From NCBI RefSeq assembly GCF_965638725.1, contig NC_134952.1:58692065-58756064 (forward strand): 64,000 nt of DNA, read 5' to 3'. This document shows positions 12,901 to 25,080 of this stretch, piece after piece. The notes under the pieces were generated by a model, which searched no databases, had not been told where the DNA came from, and worked only from the letters and a program-made list of their open reading frames with translations. A program made the position numbers and the translations under genes. The stretch's first letter is position 1; every line of letters begins with the position of its first letter. The DNA comes from Aptenodytes patagonicus (taxonomy: Eukaryota > Chordata > Aves > Sphenisciformes > Spheniscidae).

Positions 12901-15900
12901 GTACTTCAGTCAGTGATCATAACTCCTAGACCAGGATCTTACATTGCCGCCTTTTCTTGTTTCTTATTAGAGCCATTTCAACAGATAACAATTTGCTAAG
13001 TTACCTTAGAACAGTTCCAAAACAGAACACATTTTCTGCTGTATAAAAGGGTTTGATTTTAAAATGTCAGAACTAAAGTTGTGTGAACAAATGGTTAATG
13101 TTTCATGCACCCAAAGATGCTTTCTTCTCTGATGTTTTTCTCATAATGAGGTGAGTGGAATTCCTGTGGGATCAGGAATAATGAGTCTGTTTAGTCAAGA
13201 AATTAACATGCAGATCAATCAAAATAAAGGGATTTTTTCCTGGAATGTGCTACCCTTAGCTTATTGTTGAGCCTGAGAACGCTCAGCACTTAAGATCTGG
13301 ACCGAAATCTGCAGTCTTGTCTTACAGAAAAACATTCCCCGAAGCTGAGAAGAAAACTAAAACTGTAGGGCTCTTTGGTAGACATGTACTAAAAGCTGAG
13401 TATCACCTGAAATAAAAAGTTTTCAAGTGCTGCTTACCAAGTAGGAAATAATCCTATTTCACTCTTTTTCACTCAACTTCGGCTTTTTAAAAAGCTTTGT
13501 TTAAGCAGCGCATTACAGAATACTCTTTGAGATGCTACATTAAAAAACACAGCTGCAGCAAGGGAAGCACTGCTGAGAAAAATGGTTCTCCAACATGCTT
13601 CCAAAGATTTCTGCAACCCATAAAATACTCTCACGTATTAGAAATAGCCTGCTGTATTCAAATAGTGCTCATACAAAAACCTGACTCCTACCATTCTCTT
13701 CATCTGCCTGGTACAGCGGGCACAATACCACACAAGTCGAGGATCATTCACTTCCTTGTCTGTCACTTGAGGTTTATGGCAATCCTGGTGGTAGAGATTA
13801 TGGCACTCCTGACACTCCACTAGCTGATTCCCAGAAATAACTGTCATTTGCCTGCAGAGCAAATAGTTAAGAACAGATTATGGGAGAAAGCACTTAAAGG
13901 ATTATCCAATTGTTGCAAATTTTGCAAGGCTTAAGATAAAAACTAAAAATATTTTTGCCTTCATGTATATTTTCTACCTGTGGCAAATCAAACATATTCC
14001 TTTTCTTCCTGTATGAGTTCTTCCTAACAAATATTTTAGAAATTTTGTCTTTTTTAAAGGTAATTTCATTCAAGAAAATCTAAAACTTCTATACTATTAA
14101 ACATGTGTGTATGACACTTTCGATTCCCCTGTTTGATTTTTATATTAGAAATGTAAGTCTCACCTGCTTTGCTTCGCCCGGGCATTTTATGGATACCTCA
14201 CTGTATACCAATTATGACTTCCTCATTATATTACCATATGAAGGCCTAGTTTACATTTGGATAATTCTGCTGTAAGCTGTAGAGCGATACAGTTCAAGAA
14301 CAAATAATTTCTCAATGACAAGCCTGTAAGAGTGCTTTCTGCTACTGGATTTAAAAGCGTCATCATCCAAGCTGTATACTACTTTAAAGGTGTTTTATTA
14401 CTTATCCTTTTGGTCCCTACTATACAAACAGACACTTGGAATTCAAGATAATACCAGAATCATGGAAAGATGGAATAGAGAGGATTAACTGTGCAGTCCT
14501 GCCTTGAAGCAAACATGTAAGCTGGTGATGAGGACTTAATTTTGTGTGGGCCTCTGGTGAAAGTAATCACGCTGTATAAATGACAAATTAGTGATATACA
14601 CATAACTGGGAGTACATCTGTGAATTAGCCAAATACCATTTCTTCCTTCAGATGACAAATCGGGCCACTTAATTGCTAAGCTGCTTTTGCTTATATCCCC
14701 GAGGAGCAGGTACCCAGGTAACCATGGAAACTCTATTTGTAGATGGGTGGGGAAAGGTAATACCTTATTTCTTTATATAACAGGAAAATGAAGTCTGAAG
14801 GATATGTCCATATGGATACTAGAACATTTTTGAAGAAGTATTTATCTTTTAAATGGGCTACTTAAAAACAGAGGGAGAAACCTTTCTGAAATTCCAGGGC
14901 CCGTTATTTTATATGCGGGATATTTCAAAAAGCCATTTTGTTTGTTATTTCTCAATAAACTGGGTCAGAAGAAAGCAGCGATGGTTCAACCCCATGTCTC
15001 AAGGGAGAAGACTCACCCTATTTTAAAATTACAAAGAACAATCGCAGACTGATTAAAAAAACATGAACTCTTCATGCCCAGAAACAAGTTAAACAAGACA
15101 TTTTTAAATGGTATGATAACCGAGAAACAAACCAAATTATTTTTTACCTTCAGAAAACAAACAAACAAAAAAGTATTCATAAAAAAATAAGGTTGTTCTT
15201 CCAAAACCAGGCTTTTTTAAAGACATATTTTTTGGTTTTTTTGAGAGACAGAGTTCAGTATCATCAGCAAACCGCATGTAGTATTTCTTCTTCATATAAC
15301 TGAGGAGCCATATAACTGGTGAGTCCTGTTTTTCTAACACCTGCAGGTATTGGAGAGGGTGAAGTTATTTTAACACCCCCTCTCTCCTTATGCCTAACTT
15401 GGTATCCAAGAACAAGAAGAAAACCACCACAGGCATCAACGTTCAATACTCCTAATCACTGTGAAAATACATTTGACACTTAGCAAGTCTTGAACAAACA
15501 TTTAATGTCTCTACTTTAGTTTTTACATCTATAAAAAAAGGTATAGTTAATATTCAAATGCACTCTTTGGCATTTGTGAACCCACAGCTGTGTTCTTGTT
15601 GTTAACTTGTCTTCTTAAGCAATATAAACTCTTTGGCTATGAACCCCACCTACTCCGCAACTGGACATGGTGTTTTCATTCACAATTGATTGAATAATTG
15701 ATTGAGTTATTAAAAGATGTCAGTTTCTAAATACTATTCATATTTGAGTTATTTTACAGAGTATCCAGTGCTTTTATATTTCATATGTACTGGGATGTTA
15801 TTATTTTGGCTCAAGATGGACAACCCCAAAAAGGGCCCACATGTTGAAAGCTGAGCAGTAAAGAGTGGAATACTGTCCAACCAATGTGTTGGATTCAGAA

Positions 15901-18900
15901 AGCCTGAAGCACGAGTACTCTGAAAAACATCCCGCCTGGCGTGAGCTGGAGATCCGAGAACCACACGACATCAGTTCCAGTAGGTTTCACGTAAAATGAA
16001 AACAAATCCTGAGCATTGGGTAACTGTTGCCATCCCCTCTCTAATGGGTTGTTTCTTTCCCTGCTGTGCTTCTCCCTCCCTCTGGCATCAGCTTAATGAG
16101 AGCTATTTTAGATAGCCAGGATAGATGCATCTTTTGCAAGAGCACTATGAATTTGTGACCACAATTAGCTGGAAGCAATGCCTTCAGCAGCCAGGTTAAA
16201 CATTGATTGTGGAACAGCTAATGGAACCACATACCTGGCCTATGCTTTTCAAAGCAAAGTCTTGGCCACGCTAGGCACAGTAGTTGCATTTTCTTTCTTT
16301 CTTTCTTTGCAGGCATTTCTCATTATGCTTGTACGTGTTTTCCTTTGCCAGGGAAGATGCAGAATTAATATTCCACAGTAGCTCAAGACTATCTAAACAA
16401 AACTTTTCTTTATCCCCTCCTGCCAAATAAATGAATACCATACTGGTTTTAGTAGCATTTTAACATACTGCTGAACAGGGCTTTGCCCCTTTAGGAGACA
16501 GCAAAAATGGAATTTGCAGGAAGAAAGGTAAAATTGAAATATTTATTTCATACTTCAAATGTTTTAACTGTTCTTCCTTTTTCAATGTCTATAATAAGAA
16601 ATTAAACATTTGAGCTAACACATGGGAATAATGTGATATGAAATCTCATCAGTTCACAATTGGTTAACAGTATAATTAGCTGTAACAATGGAAATTTATC
16701 CTCCATGTACTGGAGACATCTCCTTATCTGCACAACAGGAACGATCATGGAAATGACTGAAGAACAAAGTTATAAAGCACAGTTTCCCAACTGGCTTAAG
16801 CTGAGCTAAAATATATGACAAAAGGCCAGTCCCACCTTCCTCTCTGTCCTGGCTCTACATTCCTGTATCCACACACATGCCAGCATAAGCAGTTACGCTC
16901 GCTAAGCTGCTTGAAACCTAAACCTACTGAAAAACCCAAGTGGAGAGCTGATCCAGAAGCTGATTCAGCTGATCACAAACCTGTGTGGGCAATACACTCC
17001 CTAAACAGGACAGAGAAGGAGGTACAATTGGGAGAGCCAAACTGTTCCTTTTGGCAGCAGTGGGGCCTTACAAGGACATAAATCATCTGTGAAACCAAAT
17101 TCTGATTCGAGTGATTTGATCACAGGGTGGATATTCAAAAGTGTATTTTATACTTCTGTTAAGACTAAATGTATTGTTAGCAGAAGGTTACTAAGATCCA
17201 ACTTTAGGGCCCTTACCTAAAAGTAAAAAGAACCTGTCTTGGCTGCAAGATATATTTACACTGTTAACTGAAAAAACATGGCTATCTGTAAACAAGTGTC
17301 AAATGATTACGAAAAGAGGAGCAACACATATGGATCTCATAATAATGCCACTAAAAAATGTTTTCAGAAGAGAACTGATTTTTTAAAAATGCTTATTATT
17401 AGCCATTAATATTTTAATTTGTTTTCCAACAATTAAAAATCAGTATTTGTCGTGATAGGTTTTGTATCATGTCTAGTCTTACTATTTTTCACTTGCCCTT
17501 TCCTGAAGAAGAAAAGTTGGTTTTCTCATTAAAGGTTCCATTTTTGCGAAACCATTCTTATTCATGAAGGATGCTTAAATGCATTATTAATTTTGAATAT
17601 GTGCTTAAGTGATTTCCAGAATAAAAACTACAGGAAGCATTAACTCAATAGTACACAATAAAAAAAAGGTAACTACACAATTGCAATGAAGCGATGTTGA
17701 CTTACCTGCAAACAACACAGGCCAGTCCCATTTCCATAGCAAAGTCATCAGCACTGGTTTCCTCAAAGCTAGATAAGTCAGGCATGGATAAATCCTTGCT
17801 CGTCTGAACTGTAATAGGAGAGGAACGAGCCTCTTGCTTCTCTAGTCTGGGCTTCTTTGGTGTATCAGCTCCTTCAGGGGTATCCCCTTTTATCTATTAC
17901 ACACACACACACACACAGAATGTGAAAATGCAAAAAGCTAATGGATATTATTAAAATGAGAAAATGACTGGAACAATTAGGTTAGCAGTATAAGATGATG
18001 TACTTTACACAGCATAAATACAACATATTTTCCTTAGGTACGTATTTTCTTCAAAATATTTATGAACTAGAAGCTCAAGTCCACTTTTTGTACTTCACCT
18101 CAAAACCCTTGAAAAAGCTTTGGAATCCCACATTTCAGCTTACTACATTTTAGTAGCCTTTTATTATCAGGATATTTAAAACATGAAATCACAGAATGGT
18201 TTGGGTTGGAAGGGACCTTTAAAGGTTATCTAGTCCAACACCCCTGCGATGACCAGGGAAAACATTAACAGAATAATTATAACAAGACTTTTGCTGGATC
18301 ACCTAAACGGCAACATGATTGGATAATGCAGCTCACAGGCTGTGCACAATTAGATGAGTTGACTTACACAGGTTAAAAAGGAGGGCTTTTGTCTAAAACA
18401 TCTTCAAGTTTATTAACCAAGTTATTTCATTAGAAAACAAAAATTACTTACTTTATCAGCAGATCTCTTTTCTGTTTCTTTTTTCACCTTTTCTGATGCA
18501 GTGGGCTTGCCATTGTTGTTGCCAGAAGGCAAACTAGAAGAAGCTTTAGGCTCTTGCTTACTGGAAATAGGTTTGGTAACAGATACTTTTGGTTGCTCTA
18601 CTTCCTGAAAACAGAAACAAAAATTGAAGGCAAACCCTACACTTGAGTTACTTCCTAGTTTGCAATTAGTTAGATAACAGGATAGGGAAACAACATGTCA
18701 AACCACATTGATCATCTATATATACACTTTTTTTTTTTAACATTTCTTAAATATTTTCATATCACATTGACAAATTAGTGTGTTTAAGCTGCAGTCCATT
18801 ATTAAAACCTCCCCTTATCATTCACCTTCCAGAGGAAAAGGTGCTCCTTTTCCAAAGACAGATCTTCATTGCAACATTAATTAAAAAAGAAAACTTTTCT

Positions 18901-20769
18901 GCTTTTAAAATTCAAAGAGGTAATGAACACAAATTTTCAGATAGTTCTGAGGGCAAAATTCAATATAAGCTGAAAACATAAGTTGACATCTGATGTCACG
19001 AGACATCAATACTTCGTTCCCTCACAGAGAAAAATATTGACCTCCGCTTAATCTCAGTCCATATTCACCTACCAGATTAATAAATTTAGATCTCCACAGA
19101 AATCAATAGTTCTTACTAAAGATGCATTAGTGTCAGCAATAGATAATAAGCAAACGAGTGTGTAAATGAGTGATTAATCACAGCAATGTGCGTGAGCAAG
19201 GAACACCCCCCCCCGGCTTGGTAAGAAGGGAGTAATTCTCTGCTGTATACTGGGAGGGGTCCTGAGCCCTAAGCTTCAGCCCCCCCCAAGTCTGCTGACT
19301 TCCTGTTGCATCCAGAGTCAGAAATGGATTTCCTCATCTGCCCGACTGTGGTAATCCTGTGCTCCTTACTCTGTTCTTGGATTTCATGGTCAACCACAAA
19401 TTAATCCTGCAGCCTGAGAATGCAAGGAAAGGACTTTTGTACTTTTTTCCATTTCTGAGCTTTGCAGTCCAGCTGATACTGGAGACACACTGAAAAGAGG
19501 AGAACAAAAGATTTCTTCCTCTGGCCCGAGCCTCAGTCTCACCTGAGGGCAGGTGTCTACCAGCCAAGCTGTTATTAGAATTGGCTTCCCTAGCCTCTTC
19601 GCACTATTATTCGGCCCCCTGCTTCCTCTTTAAACCACAAACCAATGCTTCTTTGAGCTCTGACATAGAGGGCTCCTGAGAGTTTTGAGACCTGTGTTAA
19701 AGGGAACTGCAGTTTAGGTTTCAGGGAATTAACAATTTGAATAGAAAGGAGTTAGACCACACACAGCACAAGCATGATGTATGCTGTAGCAGTAAGTGTC
19801 TTTTAGTTATTCGGAACCATGTACACGTAGAAATGAAATATTACTAATGTATCGGCACACAGGCCATCATTAGAAGATACCAGGCTGACTTCTAGGCATC
19901 CTAGGGGAGAACACTACCTCGTTATCCATATGGCAATACGAGGACATCCCCACTTGGTTATTTCCATACACTAATCTCAGATTCAAATATTCTCTCTAGC
20001 AGGTGTTTAGTGATTTTCAGTAGATAAAAAACAATGTTTGTCCATTGGATGGCAATGGTTTCAGCCTGCAAATCATTTCTGCTTTGAACCATTTGGTGTT
20101 TTTCATTCTTATATGACTTCATCAACAGAATTTTAAGAAAAGAGATCCAGCTTTATCAGTAAATAGCTTGTTTTGTTTCATATTTATCTGTGGCAAAAAT
20201 AATCTGCATTTTAAAGACCTTTTAGCTCTGATTGTTACCAGAGAAATATATAATTTTCCGTTCACCTTAGGTAGCGTGTATGATAGCTCACAAACAAAAA
20301 TGACAAAACCGATATAAAAGCGAATACAAAAAGTACTATTACAAAGTCATGACACTTGCAATATAGTGTTGAATATCTCTTTTACAGGTCTAGGTACACC
20401 AACAAGAGATTTTTTTTTCCATTAACTTCAATTAATCAAACAGATGATGTGGCATAGAAGGGGAATGATGGATATGAACATTCCATAATTACTTTTTCTT
20501 TTTCCTCAATCTCTGATTCTCTTTTAACTTTTCAGCTATAAAAGACGAACTAGGAAAAGCAGGACCTTTAAAAAGGCATAAAAAAAATGACCCATGCTCT
20601 CTAATACCAATACCTTCTGAGATGGACGATAGCTTGAGTCAGTTCCTCTGGCCAAAGACTCATCAAGAAGCGCTTTCAGCTTTTCAGCAGAGTCCTTACT
20701 CTTTGAATGCAAGAAGCCCAGGGCTTTCAGAAAAATGGGATCAAGCTCCAAGTTCACTGTAGCAGCCAT
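9409..20769 (-). CDS. INTS12: Integrator complex subunit 12 (six coding exons, complete)
   Basis: INTS12 is a PHD-finger subunit of the nuclear Integrator complex, which cleaves snRNA and other nascent Pol II transcripts. The coding join on the minus strand is 20769-20614, 18604-18452, 17893-17706, 13851-13692, 12366-12214 and 9990-9409. The lengths 156, 153, 188, 160, 153 and 582 sum to 1392 nt, or 463 residues plus stop, almost the same length as human INTS12. All introns are GT-AG. The conserved N-terminus (residues 1-52, starting [17 protein letters not shown]) is followed by a Lys/Glu/Pro-rich linker. The PHD finger has C162, C165, C179, C182, H187, C190, C209 and C212. A Ser/Thr/Gly-rich low-complexity tail ends in the basic segment [18 protein letters not shown]. 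In fly work on this family the N-terminal microdomain, rather than the PHD finger, carries the essential contact to INTS1. The ATG has A at -3 and G at +4. No frameshift or missing ligand residue is seen. Confidence 0.97.
10549..10566 (+). repeat. A18 homopolymer
   Basis: A pure A run in INTS12 intron sequence (T18 in the INTS12 pre-mRNA). No SINE body is recognised next to it. Confidence 0.9.
11317..11924 (-). mobile_element. CR1 LINE, 5'-truncated, sense to INTS12
   Basis: The left end carries the CR1 3' tail (ATAGAATCATAGAATG on plus, i.e. the ATTCTATG-type octamer repeat on minus), then the conserved GGGTTGGAAGGGACCTTAAA block. The 3' UTR follows, and then about 70 codons of the ORF2 reverse-transcriptase C-terminus on minus (11919-11710). 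That segment includes the family motifs [19 protein letters not shown] and QLWGPQ. Compared with my memory of the CR1 consensus, about 40 bp are missing around 11728, which breaks the frame. Sequence identity looks high, so this is a relatively young copy. It is a non-functional 3' fragment. Confidence 0.93.
12214..12366 (-). CDS. INTS12: INTS12 coding exon 5
   Basis: Residues 220-270, 51 codons, phase 0 at both ends. It encodes a Lys/Pro/Ala-rich linker beginning [13 protein letters not shown] and ending [10 protein letters not shown]. The acceptor is ACAG before 12366 and the donor is GTAATG at 12213-12208. Confidence 0.95.
12367..13691 (-). other. INTS12: INTS12 intron between coding exons 5 and 4
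   Basis: Intron of about 1.3 kb with no repeat or RNA gene that I recognise. Short open frames here have no domain support. Confidence 0.85.
13692..13851 (-). CDS. INTS12: INTS12 coding exon 4 (main part of PHD finger)
   Basis: Residues 166 (last base) to 219. It carries six of the eight zinc ligands: C179, C182, H187, C190, C209 and C212. The aromatic W207 sits before the last CxxC pair, as in other PHD fingers. The acceptor is TGCAG (AG at 13853-13852) and the donor is GTAGGAG from 13691. Confidence 0.96.
13852..17705 (-). other. INTS12: INTS12 intron between coding exons 4 and 3
   Basis: Intron of about 3.9 kb that splits the PHD finger after its first CxxC pair. It contains only short unsupported open frames on both strands, and I recognise no mobile element. 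Confidence 0.85.
17706..17893 (-). CDS. INTS12: INTS12 coding exon 3 (linker and first PHD zinc ligands)
   Basis: Residues 104-165 plus two bases of codon 166. It starts [19 protein letters not shown], passes through the conserved [18 protein letters not shown] and ends ACVVC, supplying C162 and C165. The length is 188 nt, so skipping it would shift the frame. The acceptor AG (17895-17894) is preceded by only AAT and then a (GT)9 repeat, with no normal polypyrimidine tract. The donor is GTAAG at 17705-17701. Confidence 0.94.
17899..17917 (+). repeat. (AC)9 microsatellite at INTS12 exon 3 acceptor
   Basis: A perfect AC dinucleotide array on plus, read as (GT)9 in the INTS12 pre-mRNA. It ends three bases before the AG of the exon 3 acceptor, where a polypyrimidine tract would normally be. 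Confidence 0.95.
18187..18270 (-). mobile_element. CR1 LINE 3'-end fragment
   Basis: AATCACAGAATGGTTTGGGT followed by the GGAAGGGACCTTTAAAGG and TCTAGTCCAACACCCC blocks. This is the conserved last ~80 bases of CR1, read on the minus strand. It lies in the 0.56 kb INTS12 intron between coding exons 3 and 2, in sense orientation. Confidence 0.9.
18452..18604 (-). CDS. INTS12: INTS12 coding exon 2
   Basis: Residues 53-103, 51 codons, phase 0 at both ends. It begins [20 protein letters not shown] and ends [14 protein letters not shown]. The sequence is charged and low in hydrophobics, consistent with a disordered linker. The acceptor is TTTTCAG before 18604 and the donor is GTAAG from 18451. Confidence 0.95.
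18605..20613 (-). other. INTS12: INTS12 intron between coding exons 2 and 1
   Basis: Intron of about 2.0 kb. A GC-richer patch at about 19190-19680 includes short C runs (from about 19207 and from about 19279) and a 77-codon minus-strand open frame of no recognised family. No repeat is identified. Confidence 0.8.
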
Positions 20770-20777
20770 AGTGGTGT
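20614..20777 (-). CDS. INTS12: INTS12 coding exon 1 (start codon, N-terminal microdomain)
   Basis: The exon has eight 5' UTR bases (20777-20770), then ATG at 20769-20767 and 52 codons. The product starts [19 protein letters not shown] and ends SSYRPSQK. The helix-rich first 45 residues are the most conserved part of the family and match the INTS1-binding microdomain. The acceptor is CTCCAAAG before 20777, preceded by a strong CT/T-rich tract. The donor is GTATTGG from 20613. The true transcription start is therefore in an upstream noncoding exon, presumably in the CpG island. Confidence 0.94.
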
Positions 20778-23700
20778 CTTTGGAGAAAGGAGAAAAAAAA
20801 AGAAAACCAATGACAACTTCATTCATATGGAGCATAACTCAAACAGCATGTGGCTAACTATCTCACAGAAGACTTTTTTAAAAATGAAATTATATTAAAT
20901 CACAGCAAGGATGATATGTGAATTAATTATCATCATAAGAAGATGACTGATTGTGAACCTCAGAGCTGCAGAACTTGAATCTGGCCTTACATCTGAAATG
21001 ATGTCAAATTCGTTCTTTGGCTATCTGATGTTCAGAAACTAAACTCATCATACTTACATAAATGGAACAAATATTCCACATTCTTGATATTCCATACATA
21101 CAGAATATTGAAAAGTATGCAAAGTAAGTGTAAACTTGAAGAAAAGCAATTACTACCTTTCTCCTTAACATTATTTGTACATAAGTCATTTCTATCTCAT
21201 TGCTAATTTAAGAATAATGAAGAAAAATCTCTTACTTGTAGAAAAATTAACTTTTGAAACTTCTGAAAAGAACATATAAGAGATATAAAACAGCCAGTAT
21301 ATGATTTTATATATATATTAAAAATCTGAAAAATGTATTGTCCATTTTTAGATTTAGCTGAAACAGTGAGAAAATTTATAACTCGGATCATGATTTATCC
21401 AAGTCCCCTTGAGATAGCCTAGGTTTTCATGTAAAGTAATGACTCTCCAGAGCTCTAAGATGCCACAGTGTCAATGTAAATGGAATAACGTGAGGAAAAG
21501 GTTAGAACAAATTTAAAAAAAAAAAAAAAGTTTGCTTCATAGCAATACATTCCTGCACTCTGGAGCCCTCTCTGTTAATTTCTTGAACAAAAGCTCTAAG
21601 GAACTGCATTTATATCAGAAATTGTCCCTACAAAGATAGATAGCTCTCTAACTTAACCAGTAATTAGCAATGAATAATTTAAGAAATAACATGGGAAAGG
21701 AAGTTTCCTGCTCTTTTCCAAAATAGATGAGAAGTGGTATTGTTAATAATCCCTTCAAATCTCATTTGAAAGACATCAGGACGTTTTATTTTTTTATACA
21801 GTAATCTAGAAGACATTCTTAAAAAGGCTTTCATCAGTTTTGCTCAAAAGCACTGCCTGGACAGCTTTTTCAGCTGGAGCTTCCGAGGTTTTGTCTGATG
21901 AATTCCTTTTGATATTCAAGGCAGTGAACTTTTACCTCTCTGGCCAAAACACCAGCAGTGGCAGCCTGCTCCCTCAACACTTGCCTAGAAGTCTCCAGGA
22001 ACCTTTATCTCATGCTGAGCTTTCACGAGACACCAGAGAATCGCTCGACTGAGATCATCAAGGAGTTCGACATACAGTAGACTTCATAGGGATTTTATCA
22101 ATGGACCCAGCAGAGTTAAGAATCCTCTTCAAGAGCCTCTTCTCTCTTCCTTAATCTTTGCTACTTGTCAAATCATTTTCTGGTGGCCACAGAACTTCTG
22201 CTAGTAAGTACTACACACCAGTTACTCTGCTTTTTCACTGATCAAGCAGAGAGACTGTGGTGCAAGCCCCATCCAGACAATTCAGTCTCTCTCTGACACT
22301 TACAAAAAGTGAATTAAATGCATGTGAAAAGCACATACCCTCTTTTTTTATGCATCTACCTCTGATAAATTTTCAGGTTGCTCCCAAGTTCTGTGGGTAG
22401 GTTCTCTCTTCCATTTGTTTGTTCTGTGAATATGCCTTCCAAGTTTCAGTACCATATAATCTTAGACTAGGACTCTGCTAAACCCTCTGTTGAATGAAAA
22501 CAGTAGAATTAAAACACCAATTTCAGAAATTTGGAATAATTTCCAGTTAAAAAAAATCCTTTAAGTTCTTTTTTGAGGCTTCTTCTAGGAATACATACTC
22601 GTGTACGTAAGGAACAGGTAGCCTCAACAGTCATTAGCAGCCAATTCAGAATGCCTGCAGTATTTAGAGAACAAGTGTAAGCATACTAATTCCATTTTCA
22701 TCTTTCTGAAGGTAACACTTCCCAGATTTATTTCTGGCACTAGCATTTTAAAGACATCTATTGTAAAGGAACTGTTAAAATCCAAATTTCAAAAGGGTTC
22801 TCTGTATTTATTCTTTTATTTGCGTATGAAATTGCAGCAATTCTTTCTCTGTTCTCAAGGGTACATTATAATGTCATAGGCTAATGCGGTTATAATTAAC
22901 ATATCACGAGAAATTTCTTATGAGAAGGGAGGGAATTGGGCTTATTAAACAGTTCAAGTATGCTCAGTTTAGGCATACATTTTCAAATTAAAAAATCTAT
23001 TTGTAAGTTAAAGAAAGTAAGCATATTTAACGGAAAGATGAACACATCAATAGCTGTCTTAAAAACAGCATCACCTGAAAAAAGTCAATTGACAAATATG
23101 TTCTCCTTACTGGACCACAATAACACAACTGTCAAACAGGCTAATACCAACAACTGGCCTGGTCCAAAAGGCAAATTATTGCTTTTGGTAGTGGCCTTTT
23201 CCAGACGTTTACAGATCAGAACAGTGGTTTGATACTTATAAAGCTAAGATCCAATTACATTCATTCATGTTTTCATTCATAAACTGCTCCTCTGGTGGTG
23301 AAGTCAGCATATAGCAACTTGATAGTCTTGGAGGAAGAATAGTACAGTGTTTTAACGATGATGCCATAGGTTATTCTGCGCGAGAGCACTCCTTGACTTT
23401 CTTGTTGAAGTGGAATCTTTGTATAGAAAATAATTCAAATGTTGTTTAGGAAAAAGAAATAGGGGAAAAAAGTATGTATGACACTGTCTTTTGTGTAGCA
23501 GTTTGGTAACGCAGCTGTGAGATTAGAGGGCTGTGTTATAATCCTTGAACCCAGAGCAGAACTGGTTTTGCACAAAGCAGTAACTGAAGGGAACACGCAG
23601 GCAACTCGTGGAGCAGGGACAGGAACTCAAGCGCACCCTCTTGCAACTAAGCATTAACTCATTAGCCCAGCCCTAAAAGCACTTTTCTCAACTTAGGTCT

Positions 23701-24506
23701 CTGACACTTCTTCACTATCATATAAGAACTCTTTGATGATGGATAGACAAAACCAAATATAAGGTAACAAAACTCTCTGAAGTATGTGAGATAATATAAA
23801 AAAATCCTACAATGCACAATCACGGAGTAACCTCCTAATGCAGACTACTCTAAGTGGTTTAATTCCCTGTGGGAAGAAAAAAAAATGTTAATTAGTGGGT
23901 TGTTATTCTTAAAACGTCTAAGAATTTTTTGAGTCTCTTTTCCTGAGCATACTATTATCTTCTACCAAATACACACAAGCTTAATTGAGCACTACACAGT
24001 ATATGTGGTCTTCCAATTTAATAGACTTATTCGATTTCCAGGGTGTAAAAGACCCTTTCTTTTCATTTATTTGCCAGCTATTATTTTGCATGCCTACACA
24101 TGTATTATCTTATTCATCACCACTTTCAGTTAAATGGATCTACTTACATTACATTTTCAGATACGGTCATATTTTCATCCATCTGTTTCTGAACTCCTAT
24201 TTCTATTATTTTCTGAGACAGGTGTACAATTGAAGATATTTTTCCAAGAAAGTGCACACCTTCAATTTATAGTGCAATGCTATTATCAAACCCATTCTTT
24301 ATAAACTCAGCAATACTTTTCTTTTTCACTGACACTGATGATTAAAAGGACTTTCACTCACATATCCTTTTCAGCTACCTTCAACATCTGTAGCAGTTAA
24401 CTTAAAACCCAGTAACACGAATCAGTAGCACAAAATTCCTTCCGATGCACTGCACTGTGTTCATCAATAATTAGTTTCACTTACCACCATAATATCAATT
24501 CACCTT

Positions 24507-24517
24507 CCCCCCCCCCC
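24507..24517 (+). repeat. C11 homopolymer
   Basis: A pure C run on plus (G11 in INTS12 pre-mRNA) within INTS12 intron 1. It is a site where sequence length may be unreliable. Confidence 0.85.
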
Positions 24518-25080
24518 GCCTTTGGATTCTTCTGCTCCTCAGGATTTTCTCTCTTCCTGACTAATGTAATAACTGTGACAGTGGCAGATCTTGCTTATTT
24601 ACCAATAATGCCTTTTCCAGATCACTTTCAGATTTAATGTAAGTCTTTATAAAGTAGATCAAGGAAAATCTTAAAAGCAGGAAAAACTGAACTTCTATTT
24701 TCAGTTTCTGTTTTAGTATCTTAATCAGGACTTGATTCATGACAACGTAATTTCTCAGTTATCTCCCATAAGGGATATTTCAAAACACACATACTTTAGT
24801 AGTCCGGACAACTGTATTAATCAAAACAATTGTATTAATCAGTTATTTATTTGACATCTTCTTTAAAGAATTTTAGAAGACTGGAGTAAAATCTTCTGCT
24901 ATGGAGTTACTAGTACTGCTATCGTTCATTTTACATTCTATTCTACAGCATATTTTATACTGTACTTTCAAATTAATATTTCAATCAATATCACAGTAAC
25001 CTGTTTATCCAAAATTTCTAAGATTATACTATTGCCCTGTATTTGCTGCTTTCTACTCCTCACAAGCAGTACATTATTTA

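Noticed and set aside
19334-19567. 77-codon minus-strand frame in a GC-richer patch of an INTS12 intron
   Set aside because: No similarity that I recognise, and the flanking exons already join in frame without it.
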